Positions 1 to 10,000 of a DNA stretch of 43,203 bases are shown here, piece by piece; within the stretch, counting starts at the first letter, position 1; each line of letters begins with the position of its first letter. The DNA lies in IMG/VR virus record IMGVR_UViG_3300030616_000008, positions 1-43,203 of that record; one strand, 5' to 3'. This DNA comes from a virus. Both the position numbers and the translations under genes were made by a program. The notes beneath the pieces were generated by a model that was not told where the DNA came from, did no database searches, and was given only the letters and a program-made list of their open reading frames with translations.

Positions 1-127
1 TAACTATTTAGAAGGTGCTATGGGAGATTTTACTGAAGCAATAGATAGCAACAAATTAAATATTATAACATTAAATAATGAGATTGACAGATTAGATGAA
101 CAAGTTAGAAAAACATATACAGCATTT
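1..127. repeat. Terminal direct repeat, left copy (contig circularises)
   Basis: Bases 1-127 match 43077-43203 exactly. A reading frame continues across the join without interruption, so the repeat is the overlap of a circular assembly and not a real gene duplication. Its length of 127 equals a common maximum assembler k-mer, which favours an assembly overlap over a biological terminal repeat. The molecule is therefore circular or circularly permuted, 43,076 bp. Confidence 0.95.
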
Positions 128-1099
128 TCTGGTCAACAGTTTGGATGGGATGAAGGTGGCTATATGGGATGGCAAAAAGCTGTCCTAGAACAAGAAACGG
201 CATTAGACAGAGTGAACAATGCTTATAGAATGGCATCAGCATACGGTGGTGAATATCTAGATGAATTATATGAGTTAAATCCAGAACTTGCAGCGTTAGC
301 AAAGATAATATATGAAGCTGCAGATGCACAGGAAGAGTTAAACAAGCAAACAGGTAAGAGATTTACATTTGAAGCAGGTAGAATAAGCACTAGAAGAATA
401 CTAGAAGAACTAAGAAATAAAAAAACATCTAAAGGTGAAAAAACAGAAGCAGAACAAGCTGAAGAAGATGCACAAAGAATATTAGATGTATGGTCATATA
501 GAAATTATAAACTTTCTGATATAAGAGATGATGAAATAAGAAATTTAGAAGAAATGATAATAGCTGAACAAACAGAACTATTGAAATATGAATCATGGCT
601 TAGAGAGGAATGGGCAACATATGGTAAAACAGTAGGTGGCTATATTAATTTCTTAAAACAAATAGATACATTAGGATTAACAGAACAATATGAAGCGATA
701 ACAGGTTTAAATGTTGTAAGAGAAGCAAATAGGCAATATAGATTATTTTCTGAATTCATATCACAGAATCATGGTAATGACTTCTTTAAGGCACTATCTA
801 TATTTAGGTCAGCGTTGCCAGGTGGATGGACACCATTTGGAGGCTCATGGCCAGGAGGATTCCAACATGGAACAACATATGTGCCAAAGACTGGTTTGTA
901 TCCATTACATAAAGGAGAAGAAGTAATTCCAGCAGGTGGTCATGGTGGACAAACAACAATACAAGTAAACATACCACCGATAGAAATTAACGCAAGGATT
1001 GTAAATGATGATGACATGGAAGCGTTCATAACACGTCTAGGTTACGCAGTTAGCACAGGACTTATATCAGGATTACAAACTAATTACAGGGTGGGATGA
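2..1099 (+). CDS. Tail tape measure protein, C-terminal part
   Basis: This is the C-terminal 365 codons of the gene that starts at 41410; the frame joins exactly across the circular junction to give one 921-residue protein. The segment is a long charged helical region (heptad-like, rich in E/Q/K) followed by a Gly/Pro-rich stretch and a compact end domain with a GLYPLHKGEEVIPAGG motif, commonly seen at the C-terminus of TP901-type tape measures. The stop is TGA at 1097. An internal ATG at 20 has no ribosome site and should not be taken as a start. Confidence 0.9.
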   Translation, partial: NYLEGAMGDFTEAIDSNKLNIITLNNEIDRLDEQVRKTYTAFSGQQFGWDEGGYMGWQKAVLEQETALDRVNNAYRMASAYGGEYLDELYELNPELAALAKIIYEAADAQEELNKQTGKRFTFEAGRISTRRILEELRNKKTSKGEKTEAEQAEEDAQRILDVWSYRNYKLSDIRDDEIRNLEEMIIAEQTELLKYESWLREEWATYGKTVGGYINFLKQIDTLGLTEQYEAITGLNVVREANRQYRLFSEFISQNHGNDFFKALSIFRSALPGGWTPFGGSWPGGFQHGTTYVPKTGLYPLHKGEEVIPAGGHGGQTTIQVNIPPIEINARIVNDDDMEAFITRLGYAVSTGLISGLQTNYRVG

Positions 1100-1155
1100 A
1101 AATTGAAAAAAATTTCCCTGTCCTATCTTGAAAGCGTTGCGTATATCTGGGTTAC

Positions 1156-1170
1156 AAGGGTATATATAAA
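1156..1170 (+). promoter_or_regulatory. Candidate archaeal promoter for the distal tail genes
   Basis: AAGGG followed by TATATATAAA lies in the 115-base gap after the tape measure gene. The spacing allows transcription to start about 25 bases later, just before the GGAGGT ribosome site at 1202. The layout (purines, then TATATAAA) resembles the box at 27649-27660. This would let the distal tail and surface genes be made independently of the head genes. Confidence 0.55.
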
Positions 1171-1214
1171 TATTCCTTGTATCTCATTTTGTATTTTAAA
1201 TGGAGGTACAAACA

Positions 1215-1781
1215 ATGGGATTTTTACCTAATTACCAAGAATATTATGGTTTACACTACAACCATTTTAAATATACATGGGGCGGTGTTGACTACAATAA
1301 AATATTGGTTAAAACTGATTCTGTAGAGCCAGATGACGTACTTGATGGTATGGCTATGAGTACAAGTACGGAAGATACTACAGTTTATTTTATAATACCA
1401 TCATCTTATAAATATAGATATTATTTAGATGGATGGTGTGAAGGATATTGGACATTTGAGAATTGGGATGAAGCAATAGGTACATATTTAACAGATTATA
1501 CTATTACATTGGAAAGTGTAGATGATGCTGGAAATGTTGAAGCACTAGGAAATTATGTTGCAAGTAGTATAGACCAAGATGTAGATGCTGGTTATGAGGT
1601 ATGTTTTCCATTTAAGTTTGATTTAAATAGAGTGTTAGTAGATGAAGGAAGTAAATTAAGATTAAAGATATATTATTATTCTACTGCAACTGATAATTGT
1701 GGTATAATATTTTATAAGAGTCCTGTATATGGACACACACTTTCAATATCAATACCATATGCACCGGAGAGTGGAATATAA
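1215..1781 (+). CDS. Putative minor/distal tail protein
   Basis: 188 residues, acidic, rich in Tyr and beta-forming residues, with no signal peptide or membrane segment. I do not recognise the family. It directly follows the tape measure gene, where distal tail or baseplate proteins are found in siphoviruses. The start at 1215 is chosen because GGAGGT at 1202 is correctly spaced from it; the in-frame ATG at 1200 overlaps that ribosome site. Its stop overlaps the next start (TAATG), so translation is probably coupled. Confidence 0.6.
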   Translation: MGFLPNYQEYYGLHYNHFKYTWGGVDYNKILVKTDSVEPDDVLDGMAMSTSTEDTTVYFIIPSSYKYRYYLDGWCEGYWTFENWDEAIGTYLTDYTITLESVDDAGNVEALGNYVASSIDQDVDAGYEVCFPFKFDLNRVLVDEGSKLRLKIYYYSTATDNCGIIFYKSPVYGHTLSISIPYAPESGI

Positions 1782-2710
1782 TGTCGTTTACATTGACAGG
1801 TTCAACTGATATATATGTTAAGTATTTTCAACCTTCATATGATGGTTATTTAGTTTACGATAGTGATACAGGTTTATATACTACTGATTTTGATTCTACT
1901 ACAATTAAAATTGGATATGTAGATGCTAGTCATACATATAATAGAGGATTTATAGAATGGGATACATCGATATTGGAATCAGGTATAAATGTTATAGAGC
2001 TTGCATTGTTATGTGAAACTACACGTGAAACAAATGCTAGAGATTCTCAGATAAGAGAGATATTAGGTGCACGACCAAAAGATTTTTATGATGGTAGTAT
2101 AACTGATGGAGAACTGTTTGCAGAGATTGGAGAAGGTACAATATATTACAATACTGCTGGTTTTATGATAAATGGTGCATACAATCAATATATAGATTTA
2201 GGTACATCTGCAGAAACAGATTTTGAAACAAATTTAACTAATGGATGGTTTGGAATAGGAATACAATCTACAAATGAAGCATATGTGAATTATTTAGTTA
2301 TTTCTAAGATGTTGAGTTCTGAAAATGTATTATCTAGACCTATGCCAACATTGAAAGTGTCATATAGATTAAATGGAAGTGCTACTGTTACTTTAGATGA
2401 CCCAATAAACATACGTATAACTACAGGTGCAGCGTTAGGTAAATTTAATTTTAGAGATGGTTATTATAAGATATATAGTCGTGGAAAAGAAAAAGATTAT
2501 CTTGTTATAGAAGGAGAAGAAATAACAACTGGTGAAGATAAGGTACAAAAGATACGAAATTATATAGCATTGGGATATAAGATGGCAGTTTCAGGTTTAT
2601 CTGATACAAATTTAAATACTGATTATTATATAAAGGATATAAATGCTGAAAAACATGAAGGATACTGTTCTGGTAGATATAGATATACATTAACGTTGGA
2701 GAGAATATAA
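1781..2710 (+). CDS. Putative distal tail protein with carbohydrate-binding-like N-terminus
   Basis: 309 residues. The N-terminal half contains RGFIEWDTSIL followed by strands and a LALLCE-type strand, resembling the DNRLRE/CBM-like beta modules of extracellular and phage proteins. The C-terminal ~110 residues end in YYIKDINAE...RYRYTLTLERI, closely matching the end of the next protein (RLKNIDFD...YKYTITFER). The two proteins therefore seem to share a C-terminal tail module, perhaps for docking on the tail tip. Start and stop overlap both neighbours. Function is inferred from position and this shared module. Confidence 0.55.
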   Translation: MSFTLTGSTDIYVKYFQPSYDGYLVYDSDTGLYTTDFDSTTIKIGYVDASHTYNRGFIEWDTSILESGINVIELALLCETTRETNARDSQIREILGARPKDFYDGSITDGELFAEIGEGTIYYNTAGFMINGAYNQYIDLGTSAETDFETNLTNGWFGIGIQSTNEAYVNYLVISKMLSSENVLSRPMPTLKVSYRLNGSATVTLDDPINIRITTGAALGKFNFRDGYYKIYSRGKEKDYLVIEGEEITTGEDKVQKIRNYIALGYKMAVSGLSDTNLNTDYYIKDINAEKHEGYCSGRYRYTLTLERI

Positions 2711-3354
2711 TGACTGTAACAAATCCGAGACCAGTATTTGGAACTGCAAAGACAACTGATTCTACTCCATATAATGTTAATGGTGGTAAAGTTATAATAT
2801 TTAATGCAACTACAAACTCAAAAGTTATATTCGGTAAAATAGTAAATGGTTACTATATGATAAATGATATAGCAGAGATATATAGAGATAATGATACTGA
2901 TACATTTACGATAAAAAGTTATGAAACAAATGGAGATTATGCAGGTGAACGTTCTTTTAATTATCCACGCTATCATACTGGTATGTTCAATATAACATTA
3001 GATAGAATATTAAAATGGAGTATAGACAACATATATTTAAGAGAGCCAATAAATATTACAACAATAAACGTATCTACATTAATGAAGACAAATTTAAGGG
3101 ATGAAACGTATGAACTACATCCATTTGGAATTGGAAAACGTAGTTTACAGCTAATAGGTAAAGAAGATAGAGATGGACCAGATACAAGTGAGTCATTTGA
3201 CCTTGTAGATGATTTGCGTGGTAAGATTGGAGATGAAGTTACTATAGCAAACTTACAAGATGATATAGATGGGATATGGAGATTAAAAAATATTGATTTT
3301 GATTCTATGGGTAGACCTGATATGTATAAATATACAATAACATTTGAAAGATAG
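2710..3354 (+). CDS. Putative distal tail/baseplate protein
   Basis: 214 residues, all-beta in appearance, with no export signal. Its last ~35 residues share the pattern of the preceding protein's end, so the two genes probably arose by duplication of a tail-tip module with different front domains. It overlaps the preceding stop (TAATG). I do not recognise a named family; a Dit- or Tal-like role is plausible from gene order only. Confidence 0.5.
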   Translation: MTVTNPRPVFGTAKTTDSTPYNVNGGKVIIFNATTNSKVIFGKIVNGYYMINDIAEIYRDNDTDTFTIKSYETNGDYAGERSFNYPRYHTGMFNITLDRILKWSIDNIYLREPINITTINVSTLMKTNLRDETYELHPFGIGKRSLQLIGKEDRDGPDTSESFDLVDDLRGKIGDEVTIANLQDDIDGIWRLKNIDFDSMGRPDMYKYTITFER

Positions 3355-3364
3355 GGGGTCTTAT

Positions 3365-3706
3365 ATGAAAGGTAGGAAAAGTACAAGAAAGATTTTAGAT
3401 AAAAGAATGCAAAAAATTAATGAAGAAAAGATGTTAAGTGATATACCTAGTTCTGCAGATGAAAAATTAAATAAGATATCTGTTGATATTGCAACAATAA
3501 AAGCAAATGTTACTGAAAATAGAGATGACCTCAAATTCATAAGAAAAGAGTTATTCGGTAATGGAGATAGGGGTTTAGTTTCTACGGTAAGAGAATTAAA
3601 TACTGATTATTCAATACATAAGGCAAATTTAAAAACTTGTATAAAAGTAGGAATACCAGCTTTAATAGCTGTTGTAGCAATCATAGTTACTATTTTAGTG
3701 ACATAA
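3365..3706 (+). CDS. XhlA-like membrane protein (holin-associated)
   Basis: 113 residues: basic N-terminus, central coiled coil with the pattern IATIKANVTENRDDLKFIRK followed by ELFGNGDRGL, then one C-terminal membrane helix (about residues 91-110). This order and the motif match the haemolysin XhlA family, found next to holins in Bacillus-type phages. The start at 3365 has GGGGG (3354-3358) before it; an in-frame TTG at 3344 lies inside the previous gene. It is paired with another small membrane protein, as in lysis cassettes, but I see no endolysin nearby. Confidence 0.65.
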   Translation: MKGRKSTRKILDKRMQKINEEKMLSDIPSSADEKLNKISVDIATIKANVTENRDDLKFIRKELFGNGDRGLVSTVRELNTDYSIHKANLKTCIKVGIPALIAVVAIIVTILVT

Positions 3707-3720
3707 TAAGGAGGTATGTT

Positions 3721-3963
3721 ATGGATATACCAATAACACCTGAATTAATCGCAGCATTAGTTACAACCATAATGACATTATTGGCTGCACTAGGTGGTGC
3801 AAAATGGAAAAAATATAAGAAACTTGCAATAGAGTTTGGAGAAGCATTATATGTAACCACTGATGCAATAAAAGATGATACTGTTACTGTGGATGAAGCA
3901 AAGCGATTAATTAAAGAGTGGGAAGAAGTCATAGAACTGGCAAAAGAACTGTTCGAAGATTAG
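3721..3963 (+). CDS. Small holin-like membrane protein
   Basis: 80 residues with one N-terminal hydrophobic helix (about residues 9-25, ending LAALGGAK), then a basic patch and a charged amphipathic helix. The start at 3721 has a strong AAGGAGG site. Size and layout fit phage holins of the LL-H/Bacteroides type, and it follows the XhlA-like gene by 14 bases. An alternative is a scaffold that holds the giant surface protein encoded next. A T-rich stretch at 3973-3988 may partly end transcription here. Confidence 0.55.
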   Translation: MDIPITPELIAALVTTIMTLLAALGGAKWKKYKKLAIEFGEALYVTTDAIKDDTVTVDEAKRLIKEWEEVIELAKELFED

Positions 3964-4005
3964 AAATCCTACTCTTATTTTTTTTATTAAAATGGAGGTA
4001 AAAAG

Positions 4006-7000
4006 ATGGAATTTATATTAATATTAGCTATATCATTAATAGCTGCAGCGAGTGTTGTAGGTATTATGTACTACTATAGAGATAAGTTAAATACTTATAA
4101 AAAACAAATTATTGCAATATTAGTTGCATTTGGAATAATATCAGCACCATTTATGCTTATGGAGGGCCCAGAATCTGGAGAATTCGGTTATAATGCATCT
4201 GGTGATGGATGGACTGTTATCAATAATAGACAGGTGGCGACATGGGGTTTAGTAAGTGATGGTGATGGTGAAGTTGATTGTATATATGCATACATGCATG
4301 GATATGCAGGAGGTAGTTCTCAATTTGATGTAAAAGGTGCATTATATACATATAATGGTGATGCTGACCCGGTTGATAAAATAGCAGAAACAGAGGAAAA
4401 AACAAATCTTATAATAGGTGATAGTGTAAATAGATGGGTACGACTTAATTTTTCAAGTCCACCAAGTGTAACAAATAATACAAAATATTTTATTGCTTTA
4501 ATGGGAAATCTGGATAGTGGAGCAGGTATCGGTTTAATGGCACAAAGTGGTGATAGTGGTTATTCTGTTTATTGTACACAAACATATGAGGATGGGTTTG
4601 AAGACCCGTGGGAAGATGATACTGGAAGTAGTTATCATAGATGTTTGTATGCTTTATATACACCAAGTGAAGCAGGATGGGTTAATTCCAATCCAGTAAA
4701 TTTAAATCCTGACCCTCAGAATGGAAATACAAGTGTTGACGTTCAGACAAAATTAAGAATTGTAGTAAATGATTTAGATGATGCAAACCAAAGTATGAAC
4801 ATTACTTGGAGTAGTAATTCATCAGGGACATGGCAAGTATTTGGTATAAACAATAGTGTAAGTAATGGAACATATTATCAGAACAATATAAATTTCACTG
4901 GTTATGGTAAGAAGTATTACTGGAATGTTTCAACAAATGATGGTGCAGGAGGATGGGATAATGATAGTTATTCATTTACAACAAGGAATATATTGATTGA
5001 AAAATGGAAATTTAAAATAAGAGACTATGCACCAAATACATATTGGGGTGTAAATAATACATTTACATCAAGGGTTATTCCAATAGGGGCTAATGTAATA
5101 GGAAATGAAAATATGGAATTGTTCTTTTCATCAGGATATTATGATAGTGACACTGCTAAAAAATGGGGAATAATCGTTTGTGTGAATGGGTCAGATGGAA
5201 CAGAAATTTGGAATTATAGTAATGTAGGAATCGGTTGTCATGCCTGTGTTGAGTTAGGGGATTGTGATAATGATGACGATTTGGAAGCTATTATTTGTGG
5301 TTATTATGAAGTAAGATGTGTTCATGCAGAAAATGGAACATTGCTATGGAACTATACATCTACTTCAAGGATGGATAGACCACCAATAATATATGAGATT
5401 GACGGAGAGGATTATGTTTATCATTCCATTAACAACTTTTATGATTTATCTATTCCATATTTGAGAAAGGTATATGGAAGCAATGGAACAGAAGTCGTTA
5501 ATGTAAGCACTGGACAAACCCCATGTAATGGAGGATTAGCAGCAGCAGATGTTAACAATGATGGAAAATTGGAGATTATAAGTACAAGTAGGGATGACCC
5601 AGAAGGAGATGGATTACAATGTTACGATGAAAATCTTAATCTATTATGGAGTTATGATAATGTCAGTTGTTCTGGAGGGACTCCTGCAATAGTGGATTTT
5701 GATAATGATGGATATTTGGATATCTTAGCATTTGAAACGTCAGCAGGTAGTGCATGGATAGGTGTTGTTGACGGTGAAACAGGAAATATTATGCCTGGAA
5801 AATGGAACAGTTCTGAAAATATGACATTGTATGTACATGATACACCAACTATAAATGATATTGATGAGGATGGAGATATTGAAATTTATACTCAAAGAGA
5901 AGGTAATGATAAGATACAGGTTTGGGATGCTACAAATTGGAAGTGGGAAACAAATTTAACTGAAGCTAACAATACAAAGTCACTTCAGAATCCAGTTATG
6001 GCAAATGTGTTGGGTGATTCTTCGTTAGAAATCATACATTCAAGTTCTGGAAGTGTTTATGCTGATAGAGGATTAAGATTTTGGAACAAAACAAATAATT
6101 TTATTAAACAAGAAGTAACTGCTGTATTTAATTATTTTATAGTTGATGATTGCGACAATGACAATATGAATGAGTTATTTGGATTTTCGACATATAACGG
6201 TGTTGGAGGATGGGTTGTTGCATATGATACGGATGGAGAAACACTTGGGGCTGATATTGAAAATATGTATTATTCGAAACTTAGAAATTCTGTTGAGGAA
6301 TTTTTTAGTGGTAATCCACCTGCAATAAGAAATCCAAATCCAGATAATCTTTCGATTGCTATAGAATTGACACCAATATTAAATGTTACTGTAGATGATG
6401 TTGATACTAATACACTCAATGTAACTTGGCATAGTAATAGTAGTGGAACATGGGAATTATTTGGTATTAACAATAGTATTGATGTAAGTAGTGGGTCAGT
6501 AAATATAGTTCAAAACAATTCTAATTTTTCAGCATATATAACAAAATATTATTGGAGTGTTAATGCAACAGATGGTATTTATTGGACAAATAGAACATAT
6601 AGCTTTACAACAAAATTGACACCATACTCTAATTCACCACCTGTTATAACACCACATTATAAATTTACTAACAATTCTATAGATAAAAGAATAGATGCAG
6701 TAATAAAAGTAAACATAAGTGACCCAAATGGAAATTTAACTACAGTGAAATGGTATAGATATTGGGATGGTACATATCATCATGTACAAACAAATGTTAG
6801 TGTTGGAAATGAAACAGTATCGTATGATAGAGTTTCAGTATACTGGTATCATAATGATATTAACTGGTATGTAGATGTTACAGATGAATATGATAATGTG
6901 TCTAATTACTGGCAAAGATTTTGGACTATGTATAATGTTGAGCCATACGTACATGATTTTACAGTTAATGGTACAGGTAATAATTCAGTAGATGTAATAA

Positions 7001-10000
7001 GATGGCCTAGATTAGAAATAGAAGTTAACGACAATACAAGTCATATGGGAGATGATTTTACAGTATATTGGAGTACAAACGGAACTGGAATATATCAAGC
7101 CAATGTGAGTGTATATAATGGCACATATGTAGACCTTAATTGTAGTTTTGCAGATAGCTATAGTACAAAATATTATGTACAAATATATGCAAATGATACT
7201 TGTAACCCACAAGATGAAGAAGGAAATACAAGCAGATGGTATACATTTACAACAAAAGCAGAACCATCAGGACCACCATATGTAGATTTACCACCAACAA
7301 TAAGTAATCCTCAACCAGCTAATAATTCATGGGATGTAAATAGAATTAACCATGTTGCTATAGATGTGGCTGACCCAAATGGTAATGATAGCTTATCTGT
7401 AAAATGGTATCGCTGGTTTTCAGGATGGAGTTTAGTACAAGAGAATACATCATTCGGTTCAAACGGTACGTGCAGATGGAATCATGGTGATTTTGGATAC
7501 GGTCAAGAAGTTAGATGGTATGCAGAAGTAAGTGATGGAAGTGGAGGTAGTGCAAATACAACAAACGAATGGATGATATTTCATGCAGAAAATGAATCGG
7601 CACCACCACAATATTATTCAAACATATATTATGTTGGTACAAATGGAAGTGATTCAACTGGTACAGGAAGTAAAAACAATCCTTGGCGTCATATTGACTA
7701 TGCATGGGAAAGTGGTACGGGACCATGTATAATAAATATATATGCTGGTACATACGATGAAAAGGTATATAAAGATTCTTCAAATGATGCTATAATGTCA
7801 GGTAATACAACACATCCAACAATAATACGACCATTTGAAAATGATTATGTTGTATGGAAAGAAGGTAACGACAGTTCAGATAGTGGATGTTTAAAGACAA
7901 TGAGAGTGCATGATTTAATAGTATGTGGTATACATTTCAAAGATGGTGCATATCATGGTGTATTCTTTGGAAATTCTGTATCAACATATTATGCACATAA
8001 TCTAAGTGTAATTGATTGTACATTTGATAATATGTCATGTAGTGCAATTAAGTTTAATGGTTATTCAAATAGAATAAGAGATGTTGCTGTAGAAAGATGC
8101 ATTACTGATGAGATTAATAACTGTTGGAGTGGTGTAAATTCACAAGAAGGAATCAGCTTTAGTAAAACAGACTGGGGACGAGTTAATGATACAATAATGA
8201 GCAACGGTCATAAAAACAATATAGACGTTAAATCAGGAAGTTCACATATTGAAATATATGATTGTATGATTAATACATCACATGGATGGACACCAGTACT
8301 TGTAAATCCTTGGAATTCTGGTGGTGGAATATATTTTGATGCTTATGGAAGTTCATCAAGTTGGAATAGTGCACATAATAATTTCATATGGGGAAACTTT
8401 AGCTGTATACACATGGGAAGTGAATTAGATGATGGTAGTAATGCAGGATGTAATAACAATACAGCATACAATAACATATTAATAGTAAATCAGTCACCAC
8501 ATTATGCACACTTTCCAGCATATCTACAAGGAACACAGAATCCATCATCAATGGAAGCGCAAACTAGATACTGTTCATTCTATGGAAATACGCTCATCGG
8601 TGGAGAAAGTAGCTTTGGAGTATATAACGATTGGGAAGATATAATAGGATGTAACTTTAGTGATAATATATGTGAAGGTCCAGATACATTTTCAATAAGA
8701 TTACAAGATGGTAATTCATATCCAGGATTAGCAGTATATAACAATCTATTCAATAAAACAAGTGAGAAATATGGAGAACATCCAGTTAATGGTAGTCCTT
8801 TACTTAAAGGAAGTGGTAGCGACCCATACAACTTGAGTGCAACATCACCAGCTATAGATGCAGGTGGAGATTTTGGAATATATGAAGATTATGCGTATAC
8901 AACAAGACCAATTAATGGAGTATTTGATATAGGAGCATACGAAAGATTATATGTTGCAGGATGGGTAAATACACCACCTACACAAAGTGATTTCAGAGCA
9001 AACGGACATACTAATAATAGTGGAGGTGTACCAAGATGGCCAAGATTGAATATAACTACAGCAGATGCTGATGGTAATGCAACAAACATATATTGGAGTA
9101 CAAACGGAAGTGCAAACTATCAAGTAAACTTAAGTTCAGCCAATGGTACATACAGAGACCTTAACTTTAGCTTTGCGTCATCATGGAATACAAAATATTA
9201 TGTAACAATATCAGTTAATGATACACATGAAAATGTTACGAGATTGTATACTTTTACAACGAAACCAAAGCCGTATGTAAACTTACCACCAACACAAACT
9301 GATTTTAAAGCTAATGGTCATGCTAATAATAGTGGAGGAGTTCCAAGATGGCCTAGATTAAACATAACAACTGCAGACCCAAATGGAAATACAACTAATA
9401 TATATTGGAGTACAAATGGAAGTGCTAATTATCAGTCAAATCTGAGTGTAGTTAATGGTACATATAGAGATTTAAACTTTAGTTTTGCATCATCATGGGA
9501 TACTAAGTATTATGTAGAAATTGCAGTAAATGATGGATGGGAAAACATATCAAGATTGTATACATTTACTACAAAACCAAAACCATATGTAAATTCACCA
9601 CCAGTGCAAAGTGATTTTAAAGTAAACGGTACTGGAAATGAAAGTACTAATGTTATAAGGTGGCCAAGGATAAATATAACTACATCAGACCCAAATGGTA
9701 ATGCTACTAATATATATTGGAGTACAAATGGTAGTGCAAACTATCAATCAAATTTAAGTTCAGTTAACGGTACATACAGAGACCTCAACTTCAGTTTCGC
9801 TTCAGCATACGACACAAAATACTATGTAGCAATTGCAGTGAATGATGGATGGGAGAATATATCTAAATGGTACTGTTTTACAACAAGATTAAAACCAAAT
9901 CCAAATGATGAACCAGTACAGAGTGATTTTAAAGTAAATGGTACTGGAAATGAAAGCACTAACGTAATAAGATGGCCAAAAATAAATATAACCATAAGTG

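Noticed and set aside
1-127. Biological terminal repeat of a linear genome
   Set aside because: The repeat length equals a typical assembler overlap and it lies inside a gene; a packaging repeat would not be expected to sit here.
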